From Sphingomonas gilva (GTDB lineage Bacteria > Pseudomonadota > Alphaproteobacteria > Sphingomonadales > Sphingomonadaceae), in the NCBI RefSeq assembly GCF_003515075.1, contig NZ_QWLV01000003.1, positions 186,001 through 250,000 of the forward strand: 64,000 nt of DNA, read 5' to 3'. This document shows positions 35,583 through 44,249 of the stretch, piece after piece. Below the pieces are notes generated by a model that was given only the letters and a program-made list of their open reading frames with translations, was not told the origin of the DNA and searched no databases. Position 1 is the stretch's first letter, and the number at the start of each line of letters is the position of its first letter. The translations under genes and the position numbers were made by a program.

Positions 35583-35843
35583 TCACCCCCCCCGCCGATG
35601 CGCCGCGCGCACCGCCAGGATCACGATCCGCTCGTCCCCGATCCGCGCCACCACGCGGTAATCGCCGATCCGCCAGCGCCGGCAACCGGCATGGCCGCCG
35701 GCCAGCGCGCTGCCGATCGTGCGGGGATCGTCCGGCACCGCGATGCGCCGTTCCAGCGTCTTGACGATCCGCGCGGCCGCTGTGCGGTCCAGCTTCCCCA
35801 GTTCCTTCGCCGCCTCCGGCAGGAACTCAATCGCCCAGGCCAA
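35583..35843 (-). CDS. RelE/ParE-family toxin, apparently orphaned
   Basis: An 86-residue toxin-like protein from TTG 35843 (the TTG overlaps an upstream stop). It shows LPEAAKELGKLDRTAAARIV, then GSALAGGHAGCRRWRIGDYRVVARI, then ERIVILAVRAAHRRG, the full RelE/ParE layout with the C-terminal basic strand. Normally an antitoxin precedes it; here only about 20 codons of an antitoxin C-terminus remain. Without an antitoxin the toxin is probably weak, silent or already inactive. Confidence 0.82.
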   Translation of the reverse strand: MAWAIEFLPEAAKELGKLDRTAAARIVKTLERRIAVPDDPRTIGSALAGGHAGCRRWRIGDYRVVARIGDERIVILAVRAAHRRGG

Positions 35844-35889
35844 GCTCGGCCTTCAGCGTCTCCAGCGGGATCAGTCGGCATACTCCCCT
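35827..35889 (-). pseudogene. Antitoxin remnant upstream of the ParE-like toxin
   Basis: A frame ending LIPLETLKAELGLGD, typical of the C-terminus of antitoxins paired with ParE/RelE, overlaps the toxin start but is closed upstream by TGA after about 20 codons. No DNA-binding half is present. The sequence just beyond (35893 on) resembles the end of the VOC gene and encodes the tail of the Pr6Pr gene, consistent with a deletion. Confidence 0.6.
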
Positions 35890-35906
35890 TCAATCCGGCA
35901 GCGGCC

Positions 35907-36542
35907 TCAGCCTGGCGCAGGGTCGGCCGCCGCCTTGCGCCCGTCCGCCCACACCAGCGCCGCGCCCACCAGCAGCGTCACCGCCAGCATCGCGACGCTG
36001 TTGCGCGCCAGCTCCGCCGCGCCCAGCTTGTCCGCATCGAAGAACCAATAGGCGTACCAGCCCTCCGCCCGGCCCCGCGCCAGCGCGTAGACCGCATAGG
36101 CGGCGGGCAGCGCTGGCGCCCACAGCGCGTCGCGCCATGCCAGCCGCCCGGTCCGCCGCATCCACCACAGCAGCAGGAACAGCACGGGCTGCACCCGGTG
36201 GAGCAGCATGTCCGCCAGCAGGTGCGCGCCGGCGAGGTTCACCAGATGCGCCAGCAGCACGCCATAGACGATGCCGACGATCAGGATCGCCGCCGCCACC
36301 GCCAGCTCGAAGCGCGGATCGTTCACCCCGCCCCGCGCATCGGGCCGGATCGCCGCGCGCGTCGCGACGATCGCGACCAGGATGTTGGTCAGGATGGTGA
36401 AATAGCCGAGAATGCGCCACAGCGCGCCGCCCGGGCTGAAGCCGTTCGCGGTCATGCCGGCCAGCGACAGCCATAGCTGCAGCGCCAGCGCGCTCCAGCC
36501 GGCCGCCGCCACCAGCACCGCCAATATCTGCCGCCGCGTCAC
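35907..36542 (-). CDS. Pr6Pr family membrane protein
   Basis: A protein of about 211 residues with six hydrophobic helices, from GTG 36542 (MTRRQILAVLVAAAGWSAL); an ATG at 36611 gives a longer form with an unlikely polar start. Family marks are RILGYFTILTNILVAIVAT, LLHRVQPVLFLLLWW and GWYAYWFFDADKLG. It is known only as a conserved membrane family (FAR-17a/AIG1-like relatives), function unclear. Its last codons lie in the segment resembling the VOC gene end, so its C-terminus may be altered. Confidence 0.82.
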   Translation of the reverse strand: MTRRQILAVLVAAAGWSALALQLWLSLAGMTANGFSPGGALWRILGYFTILTNILVAIVATRAAIRPDARGGVNDPRFELAVAAAILIVGIVYGVLLAHLVNLAGAHLLADMLLHRVQPVLFLLLWWMRRTGRLAWRDALWAPALPAAYAVYALARGRAEGWYAYWFFDADKLGAAELARNSVAMLAVTLLVGAALVWADGRKAAADPAPG

Positions 36543-36667
36543 CCTGTTCGTCCCCTTCCCGCCAACGGACCATGATGGATGCCGATCTGCAACACCCAAA
36601 TCCCATTTCATCCAACATGGCCGTATTGATCTGTCCTACACGAACCAAATAGGTTTATAACGCCGGG

Positions 36668-37420
36668 ATGACACAGCGACGCCCTCCCATTCCGCCCGCG
36701 CCTCCGCGCGATGACGAAGCCCGAGCCGCGGACTTCGATCCCGTCCCCACTCGCCAGCGCCATGACGGCTGGACGCCCGACAAGCAGGTCGACTTCATCG
36801 AAGCGCTGGCGGAAACCGGCTGCGTCGATCACGCCGCGCGCGCCGTGGCGATGAGCCCGACCGCGGCCTATCGCCTGCGCGCGCGGGCCGATGCGCAGAG
36901 CTTCCGCGCGGCGTGGGACCATGCGCTCGAATATGCCGTCTCGCGCCTGTCGGACGCCGTGATATCGCGCGCCATCCATGGAGTCGCGCGTCCGGTATTC
37001 TTCCAGGGCGAGCAGATCGGCGAACGGCGCTATTATGACGAACGCCTCGCCATGTTCATCCTGCGCACGCGCGATTCGATGCGCTACGGCCGCTGGATCG
37101 ATCAGATGGCGGCGACCCGCCACCCGGAGGCGCCGCCGCTCGGGCTGGCCCGCGCGGTCCATCGTCTGGCGGACGATGCCTGGGCCGATGCGCTTGGCGG
37201 ACCGCGTCCCTGCACCCAGATCGTCTTCCCGCGAACCCGCATCGAAAAGCCCGATCCCGATGCCGAGGAGGCGGCGCTGCTCGCCGAGCACGACGACGAC
37301 ATCAAGCGCATGCAGAACCTGATGTGGGAGGCCGAGGAGCGCGCCGACGCCGCCGAGGAGGCGCTCGCCCGCGCCCGGCGCGCGGACGCACCGGCAAAGG
37401 GCGAAGGGGATGGCGCCTAG
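36668..37420 (+). CDS. Sphingomonad hypothetical protein with helix-turn-helix-like segment
   Basis: A 250-residue charged protein. Residues about 35-70 (WTPDKQVDFIEALAETGCVD, then AARAVAMSPTAAYRLRAR) read like the helix-turn-helix of terminase small subunits or regulators. It continues with a helical region (RYYDERLAMFILRTRDSMRY) and an acidic coiled-coil-like tail (EEAALLAEHDDDIKRMQNLM, WEAEERADAAEE). No signal peptide. It is divergent from the Pr6Pr gene. The target is unknown. Confidence 0.7.
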   Translation: MTQRRPPIPPAPPRDDEARAADFDPVPTRQRHDGWTPDKQVDFIEALAETGCVDHAARAVAMSPTAAYRLRARADAQSFRAAWDHALEYAVSRLSDAVISRAIHGVARPVFFQGEQIGERRYYDERLAMFILRTRDSMRYGRWIDQMAATRHPEAPPLGLARAVHRLADDAWADALGGPRPCTQIVFPRTRIEKPDPDAEEAALLAEHDDDIKRMQNLMWEAEERADAAEEALARARRADAPAKGEGDGA

Positions 37421-37484
37421 TCTCACCTTCCTCACCTTCCACGGGGCCACCTTTTACGAAAGCCTCTTGCCCGCAGTCCCCTTC

Positions 37485-37493
37485 TGATATAAT
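37485..37493 (+). promoter_or_regulatory. Extended -10 promoter for the SPFH operon
   Basis: TGATATAAT is a consensus extended -10 (TG-N-TATAAT). A weak TTGCCC lies 15 bp upstream. Transcription would begin near 37500, about 20 nt before ATG 37521, which has GGAGGG four bases upstream. Confidence 0.65.
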
Positions 37494-37520
37494 GATGATA
37501 TCATGATTATGGAGGGCGTG

Positions 37521-38423
37521 ATGGGAGTGACGGGTGACAAGGCGCTCAGGCTGAGCGTGGAACGGCCGGCGAGCACGGCGAGCGGCTACGGCATGCTGCT
37601 GGTGCTGCTGCTGGTCCTGGTGGCGGCGCCGGCGCTGGCGATCTGGCGCGGCAATGCGGGGGACGGGCTGGGCGCCGGGCTCAGCGGGCTGATCGGCGGC
37701 CTCGTCTTCCTCTTCCTCGCCGCGGGCTTCTACCTGCTCCAGCCCAATCAGGGCGCGGCGATCCTCCTGTTCGGCGATTATCGCGGCACCGATCGCGTCA
37801 CGGGCCTGCGCTGGACCTGGCCGTGGATGGTCAAGAAGAAGATCTCGGTGCGCATCCACAACGTCACCTCGGACAAGCTCAAGGTCAACGATCTGCGCGG
37901 CAATCCGGTGGAGATCGCCTCCAACGTGGTGTGGCGCGTGACCGACACCGCCCAGGCGCTGTTCGACGTCGACGATTATCGCGAGTTCGTGAACATCCAG
38001 ATCGAAAGCGCGGTGCGCGCGATCGGATCGCGCTATCCCTACGACGATTACGAGCATGACGAGAAGACGCTGCGCGGCGACGCCGAGCATATCGCCGACG
38101 AGCTGCGCGTCGAATTGCAGGAGCGCGTGATCGCCGCGGGCGTGACGATCGACGAATGCCGCCTGACCCACCTCGCCTATGCGCAGGAGATCGCCCAGTC
38201 GATGCTCCGCCGCCAGCAGGCGCAGGCCGTCGTCGCGGCGCGGCAGACCCTGGTCGAGGGCGCGGTGGGCATGGTCGAGATGGCGCTCGACCAGCTCAGC
38301 GCCAAGAATGTCGTCGAGCTGGACGACGAACGGCGCGCGGCGATGGTCTCCAACCTGATGGTCGTGCTGTGCGGCGAACGCGACACCCAGCCGATCGTCA
38401 ATGCGGGCTCGCTCTATCAGTAG
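37521..38423 (+). CDS. SPFH-domain (band 7) membrane protein
   Basis: A 300-residue protein with two closely spaced N-terminal membrane helices (about 22-70), then an SPFH domain ([18 protein letters not shown] to [15 protein letters not shown]) and a helical C-terminal region ([20 protein letters not shown]). SPFH proteins form large membrane rings linked to protease control and lipid domains. ATG 37521 was chosen over 37503 because of the GGAGGG site. The next two small genes follow closely, so the three form an operon. Confidence 0.88.
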   Translation: MGVTGDKALRLSVERPASTASGYGMLLVLLLVLVAAPALAIWRGNAGDGLGAGLSGLIGGLVFLFLAAGFYLLQPNQGAAILLFGDYRGTDRVTGLRWTWPWMVKKKISVRIHNVTSDKLKVNDLRGNPVEIASNVVWRVTDTAQALFDVDDYREFVNIQIESAVRAIGSRYPYDDYEHDEKTLRGDAEHIADELRVELQERVIAAGVTIDECRLTHLAYAQEIAQSMLRRQQAQAVVAARQTLVEGAVGMVEMALDQLSAKNVVELDDERRAAMVSNLMVVLCGERDTQPIVNAGSLYQ

Positions 38424-38433
38424 GGCGGGCGAG

Positions 38434-38652
38434 ATGGCGGCTCCTCCCAAGAAGGCGTTCGCGCTGCGCCTCGATCCCGCGCTGTTCGCGGCGATCGAGC
38501 GCTGCGCGGCGAGCGACCTCAGGAGCGTCAATGCCGAGCTCGAATGCCTGCTGCGCGAAGCGCTCGCGCGGCGCGGGGTGAAGCTGAAGGACCCGGTCCG
38601 CGCCCGGCGCGGCCGCCCGCCCAAGGATGGTGGAGAGGAAGGAGAAATATGA
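38434..38652 (+). CDS. Small ribbon-helix-helix (Arc-like) protein
   Basis: A 72-residue basic protein, AFALRLDPALFAAIERCAAS at the start, then DLRSVNAELECLLREAL, the Arc/MetJ ribbon-helix-helix pattern, and a basic tail ARRGRPPKDG. It lies ten bases after the SPFH gene, and its stop overlaps the zinc-ribbon start (ATGA). It could regulate the operon; similar small genes accompany SPFH genes in relatives. Confidence 0.8.
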   Translation: MAAPPKKAFALRLDPALFAAIERCAASDLRSVNAELECLLREALARRGVKLKDPVRARRGRPPKDGGEEGEI

Positions 38653-38864
38653 GAGCCTCTGGCAGATGCCCCAAATGCGATGGCCGCATGGCGACCGGCT
38701 TCGTCGTGGATCAGGGCTATGGCACGGCGCATGTCAGCACCTGGCAGGCGGGCGAGCCGAAGGTGAGCTATTGGTTCGGGGCCAAGCAGATCAAGGAGCA
38801 GCAGAAACCGGTCGCGACGTTCAGATGCGAGCGCTGCGGCTTTCTTGAAAGCTATGCCAATTAG
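38649..38864 (+). CDS. Small zinc-ribbon protein
   Basis: A 71-residue protein with two CxxC pairs, GRCPKCDGRM at residues 6-15 and FRCERCGFLESY near the end, forming a probable zinc ribbon. Between them is a strand-rich segment (VSTWQAGEPKVSYWFGAKQI). GGAG precedes ATG 38649. It is the third gene of the SPFH operon and overlaps the convergent nuclease gene by 4 nt. Confidence 0.8.
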   Translation: MRASGRCPKCDGRMATGFVVDQGYGTAHVSTWQAGEPKVSYWFGAKQIKEQQKPVATFRCERCGFLESYAN

Positions 38865-39700
38865 CCCAGCGCCTCGTCGAGCAGACGGGCGAGGCGGAGG
38901 CCGCCCTTGACGATCTGCTGGCGCGCGGGCTCGACCTGGCCGGCGATGGCGGGCTCGTCGAAGCGGCCGTCGCGCGGGGGGCCGCACGGATCGCCGCCCA
39001 GCGCCGCGGCATAGGCGGCCCTCGCCACCTCCCAGCTGTCGCGGCTCCAGTCCTCGGTGGTGCCGGTGGCGAGCGGCGCGGCTTCCTCGGCGCCGTAGCG
39101 GCGGACGAGGCTGGGCGGGGTGGAGATGGCGCGCTCGGCCAGATAGCCGTCCCACACCGAATGCAGGTTGGTCCGCTTGCCCTGGAACAGCCCGTAATTG
39201 GTCCGCTGGCGGTTGCCGCCGAGATCGCCCTTGTCGCCGGCGTGGAGCGGCATCGCCAGGTCGCCGACGAAGTGCGTCAGGAAGGCGAGCGCCATCACCC
39301 GCTCGCGCACCGGCACGTCCCTGTCGGCGAGCAGCTTCAGGTTGCGGTCGATCTGGGCGGAGACGCAATTGCCGTCCTTGCAGGCCGATTTCAGATCGAA
39401 GGCCTCACAGATGTCGACATTCTGATAGTGCCACGAATAGGCGTAGCTGAAGCGTTCGCCCAAGGGCTTGATGCAGTCCGCCCAGACGCTCGCCTGCGGC
39501 AGCGTGCGCGCCGGGCAGCTCGGCGTCTCGAGCAGCGCCTGGCGGGCAAGCAGCCGGTCTATCGCCGCGCGGGTCGAAGGCTTGACGTTGGCGAGAGCGA
39601 TCCGCGCCACCGTCTCATGGCCATATTCCCAATAGGCCGACGCCGGCGCGGCGAGGAGTGCGGCGAGGAGCGCGGCAGCGGTGGCAATGAAACGAAGCAT
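38861..39700 (-). CDS. S1/P1-type zinc-dependent nuclease
   Basis: A secreted or periplasmic nuclease of 279 residues. A signal peptide (MLRFIATAAALLAALLAAPA) should be cleaved just before YWEYGHE; in this family the processed Trp N-terminus and the first His bind zinc, here offset by one Tyr. Other zinc ligands are in ASVWADCIKP, the SWHYQNV strand, FLTHFVGDLAMPLHAG and NLHSVWDGYL. It probably cuts single-stranded DNA and RNA for nutrient recovery. Start ATG 39700 was chosen over 39739 for the signal. Confidence 0.9.
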   Translation of the reverse strand: MLRFIATAAALLAALLAAPASAYWEYGHETVARIALANVKPSTRAAIDRLLARQALLETPSCPARTLPQASVWADCIKPLGERFSYAYSWHYQNVDICEAFDLKSACKDGNCVSAQIDRNLKLLADRDVPVRERVMALAFLTHFVGDLAMPLHAGDKGDLGGNRQRTNYGLFQGKRTNLHSVWDGYLAERAISTPPSLVRRYGAEEAAPLATGTTEDWSRDSWEVARAAYAAALGGDPCGPPRDGRFDEPAIAGQVEPARQQIVKGGLRLARLLDEALG

Positions 39701-39707
39701 TCGGATC

Positions 39708-40787
39708 TCAATTGGTCGGGCAAGGTGCGAAGCCCTCATCCATCATCTTCTGATAGTCGGCAATCGGATTGAGCCCCATTTCGGCACGCGCGGCGTCCAC
39801 CTCCACGCCTGCTTCGAGCGGTTCCGGCACAAGCTCGCCGTCCTTGCACGTCATCTGCGTGCCGTAACGCTGCGTTCCCGCGATCTTGAGCATCACGCGA
39901 TCATAGAGATAGGCATAATCGGACTTGCTCACCTCGCCTTTCGACACCAGCGGCTCCATCAGCCGCAGCGCCTTGAGCTGGAAGGCGGGATCGAGATCGG
40001 CATGCTGCACGAGCAGCCAGGCCGCGCCGCTCGCGCGCTGGCCGACACGGGAAATTGTCGGCCAGCCATGCTCCGCGACATATGTTTCGAGCATCGCCGT
40101 GTTCTTCGCATCCTCCTGCGTCACCGCAAGCGTGAGCCGCCGCCGGAATGCCTGCCAAACCGCCGGTTCGAGCTTCGGGCCGTCAACCGGCCACGACATC
40201 GCCTTGCGATACACCTGCTCGCGCACGGTCGCATGCATCAGCATCCGCGCATCTTCATTCGCCCATGCCGGATCGAACGGCGCCGATTCGAAGCCCAGCT
40301 TCGCGCCGTGGAAGAATATGGCGAAAGCCCGGCCGGCTTCCTGATGCGCAGTCAGATAGGCATTCCAGTCCTTGGCCATGCCCTTCGGCGGTGGGAGGTC
40401 GGCTACCGCGGCGCACAGCGGCGGCGGATAGGTGCGATCGCCAAGCGACGGCGCGCCTTGCCCCATCGCGATGATCTCGGCGCGGACACGAGCGGTGCCG
40501 GTGTCGGTGCAAGCCTTCACCCAATCCTGGATGGCGTTCCACTCGGCCCGTTCCTTATCGGTTGCACCCGGAAACAGCCCGCGCATCCAGCCGATATCGT
40601 CGGGATCAGGAAAGCCGTCTTTCAGATGCTCCGCGAGCGCCGCCGGCGGCACATCGTCCTGGGCCGCGACGGGCCGTACGGGAGCAAACGCTATGAAGAC
40701 CGCCAGCAGGATGCGCCACGCTATTCGCCGATTATCCCACAATTTCCGCAAACTGAAAATTGTGGGATAATTCCGCAATCTCCTCAT
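39708..40787 (-). CDS. DUF6624 domain protein, exported
   Basis: A 359-residue protein with an atypically long basic leader before the hydrophobic core RILLAVFIAFAPV and cleavage near VAAQDD. The C-terminal domain (QHADLDPAFQLKALRLMEPL, DYAYLYDRVMLKIAGTQRYG, TCKDGELVPEPLE) is DUF6624, function unknown. ATG 40787 overlaps the asparaginase stop as ATGA, favouring coupling; TTG 40742 would give a normal-length signal. A perfect 15-bp inverted repeat lies in codons 6-19. GC content is lower than in its neighbours. Confidence 0.78.
   Translation of the reverse strand: MRRLRNYPTIFSLRKLWDNRRIAWRILLAVFIAFAPVRPVAAQDDVPPAALAEHLKDGFPDPDDIGWMRGLFPGATDKERAEWNAIQDWVKACTDTGTARVRAEIIAMGQGAPSLGDRTYPPPLCAAVADLPPPKGMAKDWNAYLTAHQEAGRAFAIFFHGAKLGFESAPFDPAWANEDARMLMHATVREQVYRKAMSWPVDGPKLEPAVWQAFRRRLTLAVTQEDAKNTAMLETYVAEHGWPTISRVGQRASGAAWLLVQHADLDPAFQLKALRLMEPLVSKGEVSKSDYAYLYDRVMLKIAGTQRYGTQMTCKDGELVPEPLEAGVEVDAARAEMGLNPIADYQKMMDEGFAPCPTN
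40731..40771. repeat. Perfect 15-bp A/T-rich inverted repeat
   Basis: ATTATCCCACAATTT at 40731-40745 and its exact reverse complement at 40757-40771, with an 11-nt loop, lie in the leader codons of the DUF6624 gene. It is far more A/T-rich than its surroundings. It could be an operator, an RNA hairpin or an insertion scar. Confidence 0.8.
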
Positions 40788-41770
40788 TCTTCATCCCCGT
40801 AAATCGCCACCTCGCGTTCGCCGTCCGCAACCCATTTGCCGCGGTACATGCCCGGCGTGTTGAAGCGCCATTCGGTCTCGCCGCCGGGGCCGGTGAGGAT
40901 CACGCCGCCCGAGCCGCCGATCTCCCCCAGTTCGGCGATCACCGCCTCGGCCGCTTGCCCAAGCGTCTCGCCCTTCATCCGCACGCGCGCGCAAATCTCG
41001 TGCGCCACGCCGACGCGGATGAAATACTCGCCCGATCCGGTGGCGGAGACGGCGCAGGCGCGGCCGTCGGCATAGGTGCCCGCGCCGATGACGGGCGAAT
41101 CGCCGATGCGCCCCCAGCGCTTGCCGGTGATGCCGCCGGTCGAGGTGGCGGCGGCGACATGGCCGCTCGCGTCGCGCGCGACCGCGCCGACAGTGCCGTA
41201 TTTCATGTCGACGTCGAACCAGCTGGTCTTCCTCGCCTTCAATTCTTCCAGCTGGCGCTTGCGTTCGGGCGTGGCGAAATAGCTCGGCTCCACCTGCTCC
41301 AGCCCCTGTTCGATCGAGAACCGGTCCGCGCCCTCGCGGCTGAGGAACACGTGCGGGCTGTCCTCCATCACCTTGCGGGCAAGGCTGACCGGGTTCCTGG
41401 TGCGGGTGACGCCGGTGACCGCGCCGGCCTTGCGCCCCGTTCCCTCCATGATTGACGCGTCGAGCTCGTTGGTCCCCTGATAGGTGAAGACCGCGCCGCG
41501 CCCGGCGTTGAAGTTGGGATCGTCCTCCAGCACCTTGACCGCCGCCTCGACCGCGTCGAGCGCCGGACCGTCCTTGTCGAGCACCGCGCCGCCCGCCTGC
41601 AGCGCGCGGTCGAGCGCGGCGCGGATCTCCGCCTCCTGCTCGGGCTTCAGCTTGCCGCGCTCGATGACGCCGGCGCCGCCGTGGATGACGAGCGTCCAGC
41701 GGGGCGTCTGCTGGGCGGCGGCGGGTAGGGACATCAACAGGGCTCCAAGCACGATCATGAGGCGGGTCAT
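40784..41770 (-). CDS. Isoaspartyl peptidase / L-asparaginase, Ntn-hydrolase type
   Basis: A 328-residue plant-type asparaginase made as a proenzyme and self-cleaved before Thr in DMKYGTVGAVARD (about residues 186-198). It begins with a signal peptide (MTRLMIVLGALLMSLPAAAQ), so it is probably periplasmic. Substrate motifs are IHGGAGVIERG (about 29-39), FNAGRGAVFTYQGTNELDAS and GNATGSGEY-type VSATGSGEYFIR. It removes isoaspartyl residues from damaged peptides. It is one base from the acyltransferase stop upstream. Confidence 0.9.
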   Translation of the reverse strand: MTRLMIVLGALLMSLPAAAQQTPRWTLVIHGGAGVIERGKLKPEQEAEIRAALDRALQAGGAVLDKDGPALDAVEAAVKVLEDDPNFNAGRGAVFTYQGTNELDASIMEGTGRKAGAVTGVTRTRNPVSLARKVMEDSPHVFLSREGADRFSIEQGLEQVEPSYFATPERKRQLEELKARKTSWFDVDMKYGTVGAVARDASGHVAAATSTGGITGKRWGRIGDSPVIGAGTYADGRACAVSATGSGEYFIRVGVAHEICARVRMKGETLGQAAEAVIAELGEIGGSGGVILTGPGGETEWRFNTPGMYRGKWVADGEREVAIYGDEE

Positions 41771-41771
41771 G

Positions 41772-42947
41772 TCAGGCCTCCTTCGGCACCGCGCTATCGG
41801 CGCTGGCCGCGCGCGGCGCAACCCGCTTGAGCCCGATCAGCGGGCGCAGCCAGTTCACCGACCGGCCGATCAGGTAGAAGGCCCAGCAGCCGGCGACGGT
41901 CGCGGCGAGGATGATGAGGAACTCGACTCCCGGCGGCAGCGCGAAGCGCAGCAGCCACCAGCCCACCACGACGATGATCGTCTGATGGATGATGTAGAAG
42001 GGGAATACGGCTTCGGTCAGCATCGGCCGCCAGCGGTGATCATGGTTCCAGTAGCGGCCGGCGATGCCTATCGCCGCGACGATCATCGCCCAGCCCATCG
42101 TCGCGCGCGCGGCGTGGAAGGCATCGGCATAGCCGTCGGGGATCGGCGTATTGCCCGGCCATTGCCGTTCGACCGCGACGATGACGGCAAAGGCGAGCGC
42201 CGAAAGCGCCAGCGCCGGCTTCCACAGCCGCGCGGCGGCGGCGAGCGCAGCGTGCGATCGGCCGAGACCGACGCCGAACAGGAAGGCCGGCAAATAGGTG
42301 ATGTGTCCCAGCCAATCGTCGAACAGCGCGTGCGTGCTCTCCGCCCCGCGCCCCAGCCACAGCGCGACGATCAGCGCCCAGGCGAGCGGGATGGCGAGCA
42401 GCCCGATCCCGCCGAACAGCCGATCAAACACGCGCTGCATCCGGTCGATTCCGGCGAGCGAGAGCAGCGCGAGGCCAAGCGTGTAGGCCCACAGATAGAC
42501 GACGAACCAGAGATGCTGCCAGGTCGGCACGACGATGCCCGACATCGTCTTGAAGCCGAAATAGTCATTGAGCCAGAACCAGCCGAGATCCTGCGCATAG
42601 CCGTGCTGGGTGACGAGCTCGATCCAGGGCTGAGGCGGGATGATCAGGATCATCGCCGCGACGACGGGGATCATCAGCCGCGCGCTCCGCTCGCGCGCGA
42701 AGCGGCCCGCGCCCGGCAGCTTCTCGATCAGCACGCGGCTGGCGTACCCCGAGACGACGAACAGCAAGGCGAGCCGCCAGCTGTTGGTCGCAAGCATCGG
42801 GATCGCCGCCCAGTCGATCGGCTCGGCGGTCTTCACATGCCAGCCCCAAGGCACGAAGAACATGCCGATATGATAGAGGATGAGCAGCCCGAACGCGCCG
42901 ATGCGCAGCCAGTCGAGCCCGTAATGACGTGCGGTGGTGGTCGTCAT
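41772..42947 (-). CDS. Acyltransferase family 3 membrane protein, copy 1
   Basis: A 391-residue integral membrane protein with about ten helices. RHYGLDWLRIGAFGLLILYH at the start and LLFVVSGYASRVLIEK are the family-3 pattern (the His in LYH is the usual catalytic residue). Members acylate sugars, glucans or lipids. Its paralogue lies 44 bases upstream on the same strand, with similar layout, suggesting an old tandem duplication. The acceptor is unknown. Confidence 0.88.
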   Translation of the reverse strand: MTTTTARHYGLDWLRIGAFGLLILYHIGMFFVPWGWHVKTAEPIDWAAIPMLATNSWRLALLFVVSGYASRVLIEKLPGAGRFARERSARLMIPVVAAMILIIPPQPWIELVTQHGYAQDLGWFWLNDYFGFKTMSGIVVPTWQHLWFVVYLWAYTLGLALLSLAGIDRMQRVFDRLFGGIGLLAIPLAWALIVALWLGRGAESTHALFDDWLGHITYLPAFLFGVGLGRSHAALAAAARLWKPALALSALAFAVIVAVERQWPGNTPIPDGYADAFHAARATMGWAMIVAAIGIAGRYWNHDHRWRPMLTEAVFPFYIIHQTIIVVVGWWLLRFALPPGVEFLIILAATVAGCWAFYLIGRSVNWLRPLIGLKRVAPRAASADSAVPKEA

Positions 42948-42991
42948 GCGCGTTCCCCCAGCCGGGAGACTAGCGCGGCGATCAAGCGGCG

Positions 42992-44164
42992 TCAGGCTGA
43001 AACTGCCGGCGACGCGACAGGCTTGGCGGTTGCCTTCCGCGCCGCCAGCCCGATCAGCGGGCGCAGCGGGGCGATGCGGCTGCCGACAAGGTAGAATGCG
43101 GCGCAGGTCGCGAGCGTACCGCCGAGGATCAGGGCATATTCGCCCAACCAGGCCGTACCGCCCGCGGGCCGCATCCACCAGGCGATCGCGACGATCGCCA
43201 CCTGGTGGACGATATAGGCCGGGAACACCGCCTCGGCGAGCGTCGCGCGCCAGGGATGGTCGCGATTGAAGCGCGTGTTGGCGGCGTGGAACAGCAGCAC
43301 GATCATGCTCCACGCCATCGCCATCCGCGCGGCGCGGTCGAGCGCGGTCCAGAAATGCGAGGGCATCTCGCTCGCGCTCCAGGTCAGGTCGGTATGAACG
43401 ACGATCGCGGCGCAGACGCAAGCGGCCAGCGCCGCCTGCCGCCACAGCCGCGCGATGTCGCCCCAGGCGTGGCGGCCGCCGGCGATGAGGAAGCCGAGGA
43501 CGAACAGCGGGAAGTTGGTCGCATGCGCGTTCCAGTCGGTCAGCACGCCGCCATGTTCGGGCAGCACGAAGGTGACCGCGAGCTTGGCGAGGACGAGCCC
43601 GGCGATCGGCAGCCAGAGCAGGCCGATGCCCGCGGTCAGATCGTCGAACCAGCGCTGCAGTCGCGGCAGCAGGCCGAGCGCGAGCAGCGCGCCGAGCACC
43701 ATCGTGTAGAACCACAGATAGGCGACGAACCAGAGATGCTCCCAGCTGGGCATCTCGACGCCCCAATATGTCCCCCAGCGCCAGTAGTCGCGCAGCCAGA
43801 AGGCGGCGAGGCCCTGTTGGTAGCCGCCCTGCACGGCGCGGATCCACACCTCGAGCGGCAGCAGCGCGACCATCGCGAAGCCGAGCGGGACGAGCAGCCG
43901 TGCGCTTCGCGACGCAAGGAAGGCGCGGATGTCATCCGATTTGCCGAGCAGCTTCCGGCTGGCGAAGCCCGATACGGCGAACAGCAAAGCGAGCCGCCAC
44001 GGCGTCATCAGCGCCATCGGCACGACCAGCGCATCGACGCCCTCGCGCGCGTTGACCAGCCAGTGCGCCGGCGCGAACACCAGCGCGGCGTGATAAGGAA
44101 CGAGGAGGGCGAACGCCGCGATGCGCAGCCAGTCCAGCCCGTAGTGGCGTTGCGCGACGTTCAA
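42992..44164 (-). CDS. Acyltransferase family 3 membrane protein, copy 2
   Basis: A 390-residue paralogue of the next gene, from TTG 44164 (MNVAQRHYGLDWLRIAAFAL). ATG 44251 would add 29 residues and overlap the ispG start; lack of family sequence there favours the TTG. It has the same motifs, LLFAVSGFASRKLLGK and the late VFPAYIVHQVAIVAIAWW. It is divergent from ispG. Confidence 0.85.
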   Translation of the reverse strand: MNVAQRHYGLDWLRIAAFALLVPYHAALVFAPAHWLVNAREGVDALVVPMALMTPWRLALLFAVSGFASRKLLGKSDDIRAFLASRSARLLVPLGFAMVALLPLEVWIRAVQGGYQQGLAAFWLRDYWRWGTYWGVEMPSWEHLWFVAYLWFYTMVLGALLALGLLPRLQRWFDDLTAGIGLLWLPIAGLVLAKLAVTFVLPEHGGVLTDWNAHATNFPLFVLGFLIAGGRHAWGDIARLWRQAALAACVCAAIVVHTDLTWSASEMPSHFWTALDRAARMAMAWSMIVLLFHAANTRFNRDHPWRATLAEAVFPAYIVHQVAIVAIAWWMRPAGGTAWLGEYALILGGTLATCAAFYLVGSRIAPLRPLIGLAARKATAKPVASPAVSA

Positions 44165-44249
44165 GCGGGCGGTTCCCGTGCCGGACTCGCGCCTTTCGCG
44201 AATCCGCGCAGGCGCGTATAGCGCGGCCAAGTCACCAAAGAGTTGAAGC

